From positions 8,362 to 72,361 of the forward strand of contig CAZOMV010000012.1 of assembly GCA_964580995.1 (NCBI GenBank): DNA of 64,000 bases. Reading direction: 5' to 3'. Within the stretch, counting starts at the first letter, position 1; each line of letters opens with the position of its first letter. Both the position numbers and the translations under genes were made by a program. Source of the DNA: JAKJEP01 sp964580995. Its GTDB lineage: Bacteria > Planctomycetota > Phycisphaerae > Sedimentisphaerales > SM23-30. Positions 16,519-25,134 of the stretch are shown here, one piece after another. Below the pieces are notes generated by a model. The model was not told the DNA's origin. It worked only from the letters and a program-made list of their open reading frames with translations, and ran no database searches.

Positions 16519-17529
16519 TTATAATAATCCCATCGTTTCGGGTAATCCAGATATGATATTCATGTTTTGTATCGCCTGGCCGGCGGCTCCTTTGATCAGA
16601 TTGTCTATGGCGGAGAAAGCCAGTACTTTATCCTTAACAACGGTGGCATAGACATCGCAGAAGTTGGTATGGGCGACATTTTTGGTTGACGGGGGTTTGT
16701 TCAGCAGGCGGACAAACGGTTCGCGGGCGTAAAAGGCCTGATAGAGGTCGGTAAGCTGGGCGGGGGTAATTTTGGCGGTGGGCTGGCAATAGATGCTTTC
16801 CGCGATGCCCCGGTCCATGCTGACGACATGAGGCTGAAACAGCACCTGGACCGGCTGGCTGGCGGCCTGGGTGAGGATCTGCTCGATTTCGGGCATGTGG
16901 CGATGCGTACCGACCGCGTAGCCGAACAGATTGTCGTTCATTTCCGGAAAGTGGAAGGCCAGGGCGGCCTTGCGGCCGGCCCCGGATACGCCGGAGACGG
17001 CGTTGATGTAGATGTCATCGGGGGCGATGAGCCGTTCCCTGAGCAGAGGGGCCAGGGCCAGGCTGGCGGCGGTGGGATAGCAGCCGGGATTGGCGACCAG
17101 TTGGGCACCGACAATTTTTTCGCGGAACAGCTCGGGCAAGCCAAAGGCGGCGCGGGCGAGATTTTCCCGGTCGGTATGCTCGACCTTATAAACCTTCTCG
17201 TAAAGGGCGACATCCCGAATCCGGTAATCGGCGCTGAAATCGACCACTTTCACGCCGGCGGCCAGTAACTTGGGGACGAAGGACATTGACACTTTGTGGG
17301 GCAGGCAGCATAGGGCAACATCGGCGCAGCCGGCCAGCTTGTCCAGATCGACCGGTTCGATCGGCAGATCGAGCCGCCCCTGCAGGGCGGGAAAGACTTC
17401 CGTCAGCGGGGCACATTCCTCGGGTAGGGCGGTCAGATAGGTGACCTTCGCCTGCGGATGGCGCAGCAAGATCAGGATCGATTCATAGGCGGTATAGCCG
17501 GTGGCCCCGATAATGGCAACTCGTATCAT
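16519..17529 (-). CDS. argC: N-acetyl-gamma-glutamyl-phosphate reductase
   Basis: The enzyme reduces N-acetyl-glutamyl phosphate to the semialdehyde with NADPH in arginine synthesis. It has 336 residues. The nucleotide motif is IIGATGYTAYE, and the catalytic Cys150 lies in ANPGCYPTAA. A SGVSGAGRKA segment and a C-terminal GAAGQAIQNMN complete the type-1 ArgC pattern. No strong ribosome binding site precedes the ATG. It is the first gene of argC-argJ and lies just after the rplM-rpsI terminator. Confidence 0.96.
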   Translation of the reverse strand: MIRVAIIGATGYTAYESILILLRHPQAKVTYLTALPEECAPLTEVFPALQGRLDLPIEPVDLDKLAGCADVALCCLPHKVSMSFVPKLLAAGVKVVDFSADYRIRDVALYEKVYKVEHTDRENLARAAFGLPELFREKIVGAQLVANPGCYPTAASLALAPLLRERLIAPDDIYINAVSGVSGAGRKAALAFHFPEMNDNLFGYAVGTHRHMPEIEQILTQAASQPVQVLFQPHVVSMDRGIAESIYCQPTAKITPAQLTDLYQAFYAREPFVRLLNKPPSTKNVAHTNFCDVYATVVKDKVLAFSAIDNLIKGAAGQAIQNMNIISGLPETMGLL

Positions 17530-17579
17530 AGTTATGTCGTTTCTCTAAAAAAATTTAAATTTTGCAAAACATCAGTAAT

Positions 17580-17616
17580 AAAAAAAGGCCCCTGAATCTG
17601 ATAATACAGGAGCCTT
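17580..17616 (-). terminator. Intrinsic terminator of rplM-rpsI
   Basis: On the minus strand AAGGCtCCTG and CAGGgGCCTT form a stem with a U:G mismatch, followed by seven T. It lies about 20 bases after the rpsI stop and separates the ribosomal pair from argC-argJ. Confidence 0.88.
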
Positions 17617-17637
17617 GCATTTTCTGGTTGTGAAATT

Positions 17638-18150
17638 TTAACGCTTCGAGAACTGGAACCTCTTGCGTGCTCCCTTTTGGCCGTATTTTTTACGTTCCTT
17701 CATGCGTCCGTCACGGGTCAGAAACCCGCCATCCCGCAGTTTGGGAAAGCAGTCCGGATCCGCGACTAACAAGGCTCGCGCCAACCCTAAACGGGCGGCC
17801 CCTGCCTGCCCGCCGATTCCGCCGCCGTTCACTTTCAGATAGACATCGTAGCGGGAAAGGCTATCGGTGCATTTGAGCGGGGACCGGACATCCTCCTGAT
17901 CCTGCAGGTCGGGGAAATACTCTTCCACCTTGGAACCGTTGACGAGAATGGTGCCCTTGCCTGGCTTAATCCGGACCCGGGCGATGGCACTTTTGCGGCG
18001 ACCGATTCCCCAGCAAAACTGGCCCGGTCCCAACTGCGCCGCGGTCGGCTTGGCTTTCTCTTCCGCCAGGGAGCCAACCTTTACCGGGGTTGCCTTGATA
18101 ATGCCTTCTACCTTACTGGGATCGATTAAAGGGGTATGTTGTTCTGACAC
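17638..18150 (-). CDS. rpsI: 30S ribosomal protein S9
   Basis: The C-terminal 130 residues are a full S9 domain (GIGRRKSAIARVRI, GGGIGGQAGAARLGLARALL) ending in the Lys/Arg-rich tail GARKRFQFSKR that reaches the P site. The 170-residue product carries an extra N-terminal arm of about 40 residues. This arm is polar and probably disordered, longer than in most bacteria. The start is a GTG with GAGGAAG upstream. It lies 20 bases after rplM, the usual operon. Confidence 0.97.
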   Translation of the reverse strand: MSEQHTPLIDPSKVEGIIKATPVKVGSLAEEKAKPTAAQLGPGQFCWGIGRRKSAIARVRIKPGKGTILVNGSKVEEYFPDLQDQEDVRSPLKCTDSLSRYDVYLKVNGGGIGGQAGAARLGLARALLVADPDCFPKLRDGGFLTRDGRMKERKKYGQKGARKRFQFSKR

Positions 18151-18170
18151 GATTTCTTCCTCTGAATAGA

Positions 18171-18617
18171 TTAGTTCATTTCCAATGTTTTCGGTTGTTG
18201 TGCCGTATGCGGATGCTCACTGCCGCGATAGACTTTTAATTTACTCAACATCTGCCGGCCCATTTTCGATTTGGGCAACATGCGGCGGATCGCTTCGCTG
18301 ATGACTTTTTCGGGTTTTTCCGCGAACATCTTTTCAAAACTGACGATTTTGTGTCCGCCGACATGATAGGTGTAATAATCGTATTCCTTGGCCAGAGCCT
18401 TCTTTCCGGTGACGCGGACCTTCTCGGCATTGGTGATAACCACAAAATCACCGGTATCGACATTGGGCGTATAGATTGCCTTATGCTTGCCCATGAGGAT
18501 CATGGCTACTTTTACGGCCAGCCTTCCCAGGATTTGACCATCGGCATCGACGGAATACCAGTCCTGTTGCAGATTTTCATTATACGCCAATGTGCTTTTT
18601 TGCTGCTTCGCCTGCAT
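18171..18617 (-). CDS. rplM: 50S ribosomal protein L13
   Basis: The protein has 148 residues with the L13 hallmarks WYSVDADGQILGRLAVKVA, MGKHKAIYTP, DFVVITNAEKV and the C-terminal LKVYRGSEHPH. I place the start at the ATG at 18617, twelve bases after AAGGA. A second ATG four codons upstream would touch the ribosome binding site. It is the first gene of rplM-rpsI, so its promoter lies in the long intergenic region to its right. Confidence 0.97.
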   Translation of the reverse strand: MQAKQQKSTLAYNENLQQDWYSVDADGQILGRLAVKVAMILMGKHKAIYTPNVDTGDFVVITNAEKVRVTGKKALAKEYDYYTYHVGGHKIVSFEKMFAEKPEKVISEAIRRMLPKSKMGRQMLSKLKVYRGSEHPHTAQQPKTLEMN

Positions 18618-19322
18618 AGTGAATATCATTCCTTCTTTGCCCTTCTACCTTGGGTAGTAGGGATATCAGACACTCCAATTTCTTTTTCAGTTTCCTGTTA
18701 CTATACGAAACCCAATATTCTAGCAATCTTTCTGATCCTGTCAAAACATTTTTATCCAATCTTTTCTCTTTCCCGGCCCGGAAACAAGGAAAAAACGTGG
18801 AAAATTACATAAATGTTTTTTTTATAAGCAGTTATGTAAATTCGCCCAAACCTCTGTTGTGGCCATTTCGCATCCGCAAGCGGGACCGAAGAAAGAAATA
18901 CTATCTGAGAGGGACTAATCGGTCATTGGGATAGCAACGAAACGGACCGGATGGATGGATCACGATTTTGCCGGTTCCCAAGCGATCCTTTTCAGCAGAA
19001 GCCCCGTTTTTGTTTAAATTGACGCCAGCGTCAAAAGCACTTCGACCCCTTGTTATTGGGGAGCCAGAGCTGTTTTTGGATGTCCATATCGACTTTTGGC
19101 GGTTCCGTCAAATTATTTTCCACCCATCAGACAAAAATATTGACCGATTTCGGAGAACAACATACACTGGCAACACATCGGTATAATGAGAGTAGTTGAC
19201 CGGTTTGATTTGGCAAATATCTGGTAATTGATGTGTTACCCCGTTACCCGAAGGCAATAAGTGATGGAGTGCGTTCGGATTGTGCCGTCCAGGTGTGACC
19301 GAACTGTAAGGAGTGATAAACG
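18618..19322. other. Divergent intergenic region between rplM and corA
   Basis: This stretch of about 700 bases has no gene I can support. It must hold the rplM promoter (leftward) and the promoter of the CorA-like gene (rightward). It contains repeat copy 2 at 19021-19109. Short hydrophobic frames near 18650-18930 lack ribosome binding sites and good codon structure. Confidence 0.5.
19021..19109 (+). repeat. Dispersed MITE-like element, copy 2
   Basis: This 89-base copy is almost identical to copy 3 in its first 55 bases (GACGCCAGCGTCAAAAGC, then the CCCC-TTGTTATT-GGGG hairpin) and ends CTTTTGGCGGTTCCGTC. The flanking direct repeats are AAATT at 19016-19020 and 19110-19114. It lies 213 bases ahead of the CorA-like gene. 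Confidence 0.8.
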
Positions 19323-20240
19323 ATGCAGCGCTACTACCGATTAGCCGAAGATAAGGTTGTGGAAGGCGAGCAAGAAAATAGCCAGATTCGGGTTTTTATC
19401 GCCCCAACGGAAGACGAGAAAAAATATCTGGTGGACCAGTTCAAGATCGACGAACATACGCTCCAGTCGGCCCTGGACCCGGACGAGGTGGCGCGTGTGG
19501 AATTTGAGCCGGACCATACGGCCATCATCTTTAAATATCCGCGCAAGTACTCCTCCGAGGATAATTTTCTTTTCCGCATTGCCTCCACCGCCATGTTTGT
19601 CTTCAAAGACCGGCTGATCATCGTGTTGGCTGACGATGTGGTTCTTTTTGAAGGGAGGCCGTTTCTGCGGGTTCGGTCCATAGAATATGTGGTGCTGAAA
19701 CTGCTTTACAATGTCATCCTGCACTTTACCCAGCACCTGCGCGGCATGAACATGATCAGCAACGAGCTGGAGCAGCAGATCAGCACGTCCATGGATAATG
19801 TGCACCTGCTGAATATGTTCACGCTGGAAAAAGGGCTGGTGTATTATTTCAATGCCATCAATTCCAACGGGGCTATCTGCGAAAAGCTCAAGACCAACGC
19901 CGCCAAGATCGGATTTACGCCGGAAAATCTGGAATTTCTGGATGATATTATCATCGAAAACAGCCAATGTTCCCGTCAGGCGGAGATTTACTCGAACATT
20001 CTGGCCAGCCTGATGGATGCCCGCGCCTCCATCGTCGCCAACAACCTGAACTTGTTGATTAAAACGCTCACCATGATCACCATTACGATCATGCTGCCGA
20101 CCCTGATTGTGAGTATCTTTTCCATGAATGTGGCCCTGCCTATTTCACAGACGGGTTCTGTTTCTTTCTGGGTAGTGCTCTTTCTGGCACTGTTTTCCAG
20201 TATCGGATTCTGTCTGTACTGGCGTTACCGCAAGTGGTAG
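19323..20240 (+). CDS. CorA-family divalent cation transporter with altered GMN motif
   Basis: The 305-residue protein has the CorA plan: a cytoplasmic alpha/beta N-domain, a long helical stalk (about residues 125-250) and two C-terminal membrane helices (about 247-272 and 281-299). The pore-entrance motif, normally Gly-Met-Asn, reads Ser-Met-Asn at residues 267-269 (IFSMNVALP). The GMN motif selects hydrated Mg2+ in classical CorA, so the ion may differ (for example Zn2+ efflux or Co2+). AAGGAG precedes the ATG. It stands alone, converging on yidD. Confidence 0.85.
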   Translation: MQRYYRLAEDKVVEGEQENSQIRVFIAPTEDEKKYLVDQFKIDEHTLQSALDPDEVARVEFEPDHTAIIFKYPRKYSSEDNFLFRIASTAMFVFKDRLIIVLADDVVLFEGRPFLRVRSIEYVVLKLLYNVILHFTQHLRGMNMISNELEQQISTSMDNVHLLNMFTLEKGLVYYFNAINSNGAICEKLKTNAAKIGFTPENLEFLDDIIIENSQCSRQAEIYSNILASLMDARASIVANNLNLLIKTLTMITITIMLPTLIVSIFSMNVALPISQTGSVSFWVVLFLALFSSIGFCLYWRYRKW

Positions 20241-20293
20241 GGGACGTATTGGCAACGGTGCGTCCGGAATAAGAGGAGGCAACATCCGCTGCC

Positions 20294-20530
20294 TCAAGGG
20301 AGGGGATCATAACCGCCTTTACCCCAGGGATGACAGCGGAGAATCCGCCGGAGTGACAGATAGCATCCTTTCCATAAACCGTAGCTTGTCAGGGCTTCCA
20401 GAGCATAGACACTACACGTCGGCTCATACCGGCAGCTTCGGGGCAAATAGGGGGAAATCGCCAGTTGATAAAACCGTATCAGCCAGATCAGCGGCTGGGT
20501 CATTATCCGGTTATCTATATCCGTCTTCAT
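20294..20530 (-). CDS. yidD: YidD membrane protein insertion efficiency factor
   Basis: The 78-residue product carries the family core LIRFYQLAISPYLPRSCRYEPTCS split by conserved Cys, then YGLWKGCYLSLRRILRCHPWGKGGYDP. The family helps YidC insert inner-membrane proteins. I prefer the ATG at 20530 over a TTG five codons upstream that abuts the rnpA stop. It directly follows rnpA, as in most bacteria, although yidC is not next to it here. Confidence 0.93.
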   Translation of the reverse strand: MKTDIDNRIMTQPLIWLIRFYQLAISPYLPRSCRYEPTCSVYALEALTSYGLWKGCYLSLRRILRCHPWGKGGYDPLP

Positions 20531-20545
20531 GGGATAGTACCCCAA

Positions 20546-20950
20546 TTATGGTAGTTGTTTAGTATGGATTTTGGCTGTCAGGCGGATCAGAGACTGGCCG
20601 TATTCCGCAACCGAATCGATCTTTTGATGTTCCTCCTGATACACCAGCCGGGGTATTACAACAAAATCATAACCGGCTGGCAAATCATATTGTTGCAGGC
20701 GAAAGGCTTCCCGCAAAGCCCGTTTATAGCGGTTTCGCCGGACCGCGGAACCCAATTTTTTTCCCACGGCCAGACCCAGGCGGGAATGGTCCAGATGGTT
20801 CGGCAGGGCGAAAAGGATGAGGCGGGAATCGGATCGTTTTTTTCCGGAATCGAAAACGGCGGCGAAATCCGCGGATTTTTTGATTCGGCGATCCGAGCCA
20901 AAACAATAACGCCGGCCCGCTGTTTTGTTCCGTTTTTCTTTATTTGCCAT
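20546..20950 (-). CDS. rnpA: Ribonuclease P protein component
   Basis: This basic protein binds the RNase P RNA and aids 5' maturation of tRNAs. The start is placed at the ATG at 20950, giving 134 residues. Family motifs are the N-terminal IKKSADFAAVFDSGKKR, then LGLAVGKKLGSAVRRNRYKRALREAFR with the RNR signature. Its start lies inside the end of the upstream membrane-protein gene (overlap of 11 bases), so it is translationally coupled to that gene rather than to rpmH, the usual upstream neighbour. Confidence 0.94.
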   Translation of the reverse strand: MANKEKRNKTAGRRYCFGSDRRIKKSADFAAVFDSGKKRSDSRLILFALPNHLDHSRLGLAVGKKLGSAVRRNRYKRALREAFRLQQYDLPAGYDFVVIPRLVYQEEHQKIDSVAEYGQSLIRLTAKIHTKQLP

Positions 20951-21410
20951 CATCGGTATCGGTTTCCCGGCTATCTCCAAGCGGCCCCGGCTCGATGTCT
21001 TTTTCATCGAGCCTATACTGACTCCAGGCGTCCACATAGGCCGTCGGCTCTGCCTTTTTTCCGATCTGCAGCCGCTGCCGCTGGAAGCGGCTGAACCGGA
21101 TTAACGAAAGAATCAGAAAAAAAGTGAATATTACGATTATAAAAACCAGGTTTACTGCCAGCAGAAATTTTAAGCGTTTCCTGTCCTTTTCCTTCTTTGG
21201 GTCAGCCGCAGCAGAACCCGGATGATCCGGACCGGACGGTTCCAAGGGTTTCGCCTGCACAGCGAGGGAGGAGGTGTTTTGAAACGGCTCCGCGGCAGCG
21301 GGTTCCGCGATTGTTGCGCTGATGCCGGTCGAGCCTGCCGCTGGGAAAAACAGCAGCCATACGAAAGCCCATCCTACCCACATTCCTTTTTCTGGTATCA
21401 ATCGCTTCAT
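20940..21410 (-). CDS. Two-segment membrane protein of unknown function
   Basis: The protein has 156 residues. A signal-anchor or signal peptide lies at about residues 11-33 (WVGWAFVWLLFFPAAG), then a Pro/Ala-rich outer linker, and a second membrane helix at about 82-104 (FLLAVNLVFIIVIFTFFLILSL). The charged cytoplasmic tail is rich in Asp/Glu. I do not recognise the family. It lies between the dnaJ-like gene (19-base gap) and rnpA (overlap), so it is cotranscribed with a chaperone and RNase P. Function unknown. Confidence 0.7.
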   Translation of the reverse strand: MKRLIPEKGMWVGWAFVWLLFFPAAGSTGISATIAEPAAAEPFQNTSSLAVQAKPLEPSGPDHPGSAAADPKKEKDRKRLKFLLAVNLVFIIVIFTFFLILSLIRFSRFQRQRLQIGKKAEPTAYVDAWSQYRLDEKDIEPGPLGDSRETDTDDGK

Positions 21411-21429
21411 GCCGCCATCCTGCTGATTT

Positions 21430-22416
21430 TCAGGACCAGTTTTTCCGCAGGTCCGGTTGCGGATTTCGGTCGCTGAATTCCTGCAATAACTCTTTGGATC
21501 GCGAATCCGGATTTTTAGGGGGCATAATTTTTAAAATCAAGAACATATCGCCGGTAGCTCCGGATTTTTGCGATTTAACTCCTCGTTCCTTGAGCCGGAG
21601 TTTTTGCCCGCTGCTGCTGCCGGAGGGAATGGTTACGGTGGTAACTCCCGTCAACGTGGGGACATCAATTCGGGTTCCCAGGACCGCCTCAGAAAAGCTC
21701 AGCGGCACGTCCAGATAGATATCACTGTCCTTTCGCTCGAAATAGGGATGTTCCGTGACGGCAACCGTGATGATCATATCCCCATTACCGCCCGAGCCCG
21801 GCTGGCCTCTGCCTTTGAGCCGGATCTTGCCGCCGTTGGCGATACCCGCGGGAATTTTAACCGTCAGCCGTTCCTGCCGGTGCCGACCGTCAGGTTCCAT
21901 AAGGGTGGTTATTACATCCCGTGTAGCTCCGTGAATGGATTCTTCGAAACTGATCACCAGGTTATGCTCCAGGTCCTGTCCCCGCCGGGCCGTTCGATCC
22001 TGGCGAGTTCTGCGCGTGCTTCGACCCTGGCGGAACTGCTCAAATATCTCATCCAGACCCCCGCCGCCACCTACCCCCCCAAAAATATCCGATGCATCAA
22101 AATGGATTCCTCCGGGACCTTGCTGCTGGGAGTTCCATTGGTATGTTTGCCCCGACCCTCCCGGCCAACCCGTCCCACCCTGGCTGTGCATATGCTCGCC
22201 GGCATGGCCGAACTGGTCATAGGCCTGACGCTTCTGGGCATCCCCCAAAATTTCATACGCCTCCTGGATTTCCTTAAATTTTTCCACTGCATCGGCAGCA
22301 GCCCCGGCGGTATCCGGGTGGTATTTTCGAGCCAGTTTGCGGTAGGCCTTTTTGATCTGGTCAATCGAGGCATCCCGGGTAATCCCTAATATTTCATAAT
22401 AATCTTTTTTTGCCAT
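21430..22416 (-). CDS. DnaJ/CbpA-type co-chaperone without zinc domain
   Basis: The 328 residues start with a J domain (about 1-70, with the HPD motif in KYHPDTAG that stimulates DnaK). A Gly-rich linker (about 75-125) and two C-terminal beta domains follow (GQDLEHNLVISFEESIHGATRDV, IPAGIANGGKIRLKGRG, DIYLDVPLSFSEAVLGTRIDVPTL). The four CxxCxGxG zinc repeats of DnaJ are absent, so it belongs to the CbpA-like type B class. It is the first gene of an operon with an unknown membrane protein, rnpA and yidD. No CIRCE element was seen upstream. Confidence 0.93.
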   Translation of the reverse strand: MAKKDYYEILGITRDASIDQIKKAYRKLARKYHPDTAGAAADAVEKFKEIQEAYEILGDAQKRQAYDQFGHAGEHMHSQGGTGWPGGSGQTYQWNSQQQGPGGIHFDASDIFGGVGGGGGLDEIFEQFRQGRSTRRTRQDRTARRGQDLEHNLVISFEESIHGATRDVITTLMEPDGRHRQERLTVKIPAGIANGGKIRLKGRGQPGSGGNGDMIITVAVTEHPYFERKDSDIYLDVPLSFSEAVLGTRIDVPTLTGVTTVTIPSGSSSGQKLRLKERGVKSQKSGATGDMFLILKIMPPKNPDSRSKELLQEFSDRNPQPDLRKNWS

Positions 22417-22901
22417 AAATAATCAGTTCTTCCGGTAATCGAAATCCAAAACGGGTAGGGTTCCGCAAAATTTAATTATAGCGCAGAGGAAATAATCACG
22501 CAATGGTTTACTTTTTCTGAGGGAAAACCGTATTTTACTAAAAAAAAATCCATATCTATATATTGTGGTTGCACTTATGGGTCCTGGAATATTGTAAAAA
22601 TAGGGAAAATAGCGAATTTTGGGAAAATACCCCTTTGGAAACTGGAAAGCTTTTTCCTGTTCCTGCGTCTTATAACCATTATTTTCGGCCCTTTACAGGG
22701 CTAATAACAGTTTTTTTCAATCTTATCGCTTCTGGTAGGATTTTCTCAAGTTTCTTTTCCCTCTCCGTCGATAAGAGTCAGGTAAGGCAATATTGCTGGG
22801 TAAACAATAAGCCTTAGAGTACTATATGTTGTGGTTTTGTAAAAAAGTGTTTCGGGGTAAAATGTTTAAAGCAGAATTAAACAAAAAGGGTAAAGGTGAG
22901 T
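22417..22901. other. AT-rich divergent promoter region
   Basis: No gene found. The region separates the leftward dnaJ-like operon from the rightward flgM-like gene. It is clearly more A/T-rich than the flanking genes. I saw no CIRCE, sigma-28 or sigma-54 consensus site. Confidence 0.4.
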
Positions 22902-23189
22902 ATGAACAATATTCAAGGTATTAATGGTTATTCCGGTCCCAACGCGATCACGAACCAGACCCCATCGGTTGCCAGTGGTCCCCAGGCAGCCAAACAGGTG
23001 GCGGAGAGTCAGGATAGCGTGGAAATCTCGCAAATCGCCCGTTTTATGAACGAAATTGCGATGATGCCGGAGATTCGGACCGAGAAAGTCAATGCCATTC
23101 GAGAGGCGTTGGCCAACGGAACCTATGATGTAGAAGGAAATCTATCTGCGGCTCTCGACCGGCTTCTCGAAGAGCATCCCATCGAATAG
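22902..23189 (+). CDS. flgM: FlgM-like anti-sigma-28 factor
   Basis: The 95-residue product has a flexible Gln/Asn/Ser-rich N-terminus and a C-terminal anti-sigma domain at about residues 40-93 (DSVEISQIARFMNEIA, then RTEKVNAIREALANGTYDVEGNLSAALDRLLEE). FlgM holds the flagellar sigma factor FliA until the hook is complete. The start at 22902 is preceded by AAAGG; a GTG two codons earlier overlaps that site. No flagellar gene is nearby, so it is an orphan here. It ends in a strong terminator. The match to the FlgM domain is good; the target sigma factor is assumed. Confidence 0.82.
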   Translation: MNNIQGINGYSGPNAITNQTPSVASGPQAAKQVAESQDSVEISQIARFMNEIAMMPEIRTEKVNAIREALANGTYDVEGNLSAALDRLLEEHPIE

Positions 23190-23228
23190 ATTTTCCTTTC
23201 AGGTTAAATTCCTTTTCCTCTATTTTAG

Positions 23229-23259
23229 AAAAGGCAGGTGCAAGGGCCTGCCTTTTTTT
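23229..23259 (+). terminator. Intrinsic terminator of the flgM-like gene
   Basis: AAGGCAGG and CCTGCCTT form an 8-bp stem with a short loop, followed by seven T. Confidence 0.92.
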
Positions 23260-23356
23260 ATGCCCATGAATTATTGGTTCTTGCCCTTGATTTATCCTCC
23301 CGCTTTTCGTAGCATACCGGGAACCGGAATGTTTTTTAAAGCTATGGAGTCTGGCC

Positions 23357-23686
23357 GTGCTGCAATGTAAAGATTGTGAATTTTTCTCCCGGGATAATCT
23401 GGGGCGGATCATGCTTCGCTGCGATCCGTTCAGCACCATCAAGGAACCGGCCTGCCTGGATAAATGGCAACTGGTTCGGCTCGATGCCCTGCTGCAATCC
23501 TACCAGGCAACCTTGCGCTGGTACCAGAAGCTGGCGCCCATGCAGGAGCAGATGTTTCAGTATATGAAACGCGAGATGGACGAGATCGAAGATGCCGACA
23601 GTTGGAAATACCAGGAGGATGAGGAATTCGATCCGGAAACGGACGAACCAAAAAAAGATAAGGAAGAGGAAGATCCTTTCCGATAA
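23357..23686 (+). CDS. Small four-cysteine protein with acidic tail, function unknown
   Basis: The 109-residue product begins with a likely metal-binding knuckle (Cys4, Cys7, Cys22, Cys33). A Trp/Tyr/Gln-rich helix follows (LLQSYQATLRWYQKLAPMQEQMFQYMKREMDEIED), then a very acidic Lys/Glu tail. It starts at a GTG and no classic ribosome binding site is seen. It lies 48 bases upstream of the phosphohexomutase gene in the same direction and may share its transcript. I have seen similar small proteins in planctomycetes, but no role is known to me. Confidence 0.65.
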   Translation: MLQCKDCEFFSRDNLGRIMLRCDPFSTIKEPACLDKWQLVRLDALLQSYQATLRWYQKLAPMQEQMFQYMKREMDEIEDADSWKYQEDEEFDPETDEPKKDKEEEDPFR

Positions 23687-23734
23687 TAGAGAAATGGAAC
23701 AGAGGTTTGGCTTTAGAGAGGAGATTTGCTAACC

Positions 23735-25111
23735 ATGGATGTATCAATCTTTAAGGCGTATGATATTCGGGGAGTGTATCCGGATCAACTGGACGAGGAT
23801 GCCGCCTGGAAAATCGGCCATGCCGCTGCGCAGTTTCTCCGGTCCCTTTTGCGCGGGTATGAACGCGGTTCGGCCAATACCCAGTCGGTCGTAGTCGGCC
23901 GGGATATGCGCAAGCACAGCCCGTCGATAGCGGCGGCGCTGATTAAGGGGATGACCGCCTCCGGGGCCAACGTCATCGACATCGGCATGATCGATACGCC
24001 GCAGATTTATTTTGCGATTAACCATCTGGACACCTGCGGGGGGGTGCAGACGACCGCCAGCCACAATCCGGCCCAGTATAACGGCTTCAAAATCAGCGGC
24101 CTCCAGGCCCGGCCGATCAGCGGGGAAACCGGCCTGCAGGAAATCAAGCATATTGCCACCTCTCTCCAGCACACCAAAGCGGCGGGCCAGGGGCAGGTGA
24201 TCACGAAAGATCTGACCGATCCCTATCGGAGGCATGTTCTCAGTTTCCTCAGCAGCAATATCCGCAAACTCAAAATTGTGATCGATGCCTCCAATGGCAT
24301 GGCCGGTAAATGGGTGCCGTTGATTTTCGGCCAGGCGGGGATCGAAATCATTCCTCTGAATTTTGAGCATGACGGCACGTTCAAACATGATCCCAATCCG
24401 CTGGTGGAAGCCAATCTCACCGAACTCAAACGTGCGGTGATCGACCATCAGGCGGATGTGGGCGTTTGTTTTGACGGCGATGCCGACCGGCTGATCATTG
24501 TGGATGAAAATGGCAGAACCATCGGCTGCGATATCATTACCGCTCTGCTGGCCGGTTACTTCCTGCAGAAAAATCCCAAATCCGCAGTTGTTTATGATCT
24601 GCGTTCCAGTTGGGTGGTCAAGGAAGAAGTATTGCAGAAGGGCGGCCAGCCCCGGCGGGAGCGGGTGGGCCATGCTTTTATGAAAAAGGCCCTGAAGGAC
24701 AGCAAGGGCGTTTTTGGCGGTGAGCTAAGCGGGCATTTTTATTATCGCGACAATTTCTTTGCCGACAGCGGCATGATTACGCTGGTGCACATGATTAATG
24801 TTCTATCCGCTTCCAACAAACCCATCAGCGAACTGGTCAAGCCCCTCCAGCGGTATTATGCCAGCGGGGAAAAGAATTTCGAGGTGGAGAACAAAAAGGC
24901 TATGATGGAACAACTGGCCCGGAAATACCGCGACGCGGAAATCGACTATCTGGACGGGGTTACGATCCAGTATAAGGACTGGTGGTTCAACTGCCGGCCC
25001 AGCAATACCGAGCCGCTGCTGCGGCTGAACGTCGAGGCCAAAACGCAGGATTTACTGGTGAAACAGATGAACGAGCTAAAGAGCCTGCTCGGGGAACCGG
25101 TAGCCCATTAA
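23735..25111 (+). CDS. Phosphomannomutase / phosphoglucomutase
   Basis: The enzyme moves phosphate between C1 and C6 of hexoses, feeding sugar-nucleotide and exopolysaccharide synthesis. It has 458 residues from the ATG at 23735 (AGGAGA ten bases upstream). The catalytic phosphoserine Ser109 lies in QTTASHNPAQYNG, the Mg2+ loop is DGDADR, the sugar-specificity loop is GGELSGHFYYRD, and the phosphate loop is RPSNTEPLLRL. All four domains of the alpha-D-phosphohexomutase family are complete. AlgC/ManB-type dual specificity is likely; which sugar dominates cannot be told. Confidence 0.94.
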   Translation: MDVSIFKAYDIRGVYPDQLDEDAAWKIGHAAAQFLRSLLRGYERGSANTQSVVVGRDMRKHSPSIAAALIKGMTASGANVIDIGMIDTPQIYFAINHLDTCGGVQTTASHNPAQYNGFKISGLQARPISGETGLQEIKHIATSLQHTKAAGQGQVITKDLTDPYRRHVLSFLSSNIRKLKIVIDASNGMAGKWVPLIFGQAGIEIIPLNFEHDGTFKHDPNPLVEANLTELKRAVIDHQADVGVCFDGDADRLIIVDENGRTIGCDIITALLAGYFLQKNPKSAVVYDLRSSWVVKEEVLQKGGQPRRERVGHAFMKKALKDSKGVFGGELSGHFYYRDNFFADSGMITLVHMINVLSASNKPISELVKPLQRYYASGEKNFEVENKKAMMEQLARKYRDAEIDYLDGVTIQYKDWWFNCRPSNTEPLLRLNVEAKTQDLLVKQMNELKSLLGEPVAH

Positions 25112-25134
25112 AGCGGGTTCCTTTTCGTTTTTTT
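25093..25134 (+). terminator. Terminator overlapping the phosphohexomutase 3' end
   Basis: GGAACC (25093-25098) and GGTTCC (25116-25121) pair around a 17-base loop that includes the stop codon. A T-rich tract, TTTTCGTTTTTTT, follows. The tail runs into the end of the convergent PEP-CTERM gene. Confidence 0.6.

Noticed and set aside
18650..18934. Small hydrophobic protein gene between rplM and corA
   Set aside because: No ribosome binding site, Phe/Ser/Leu-rich composition from T-rich DNA, and no recognisable pattern.
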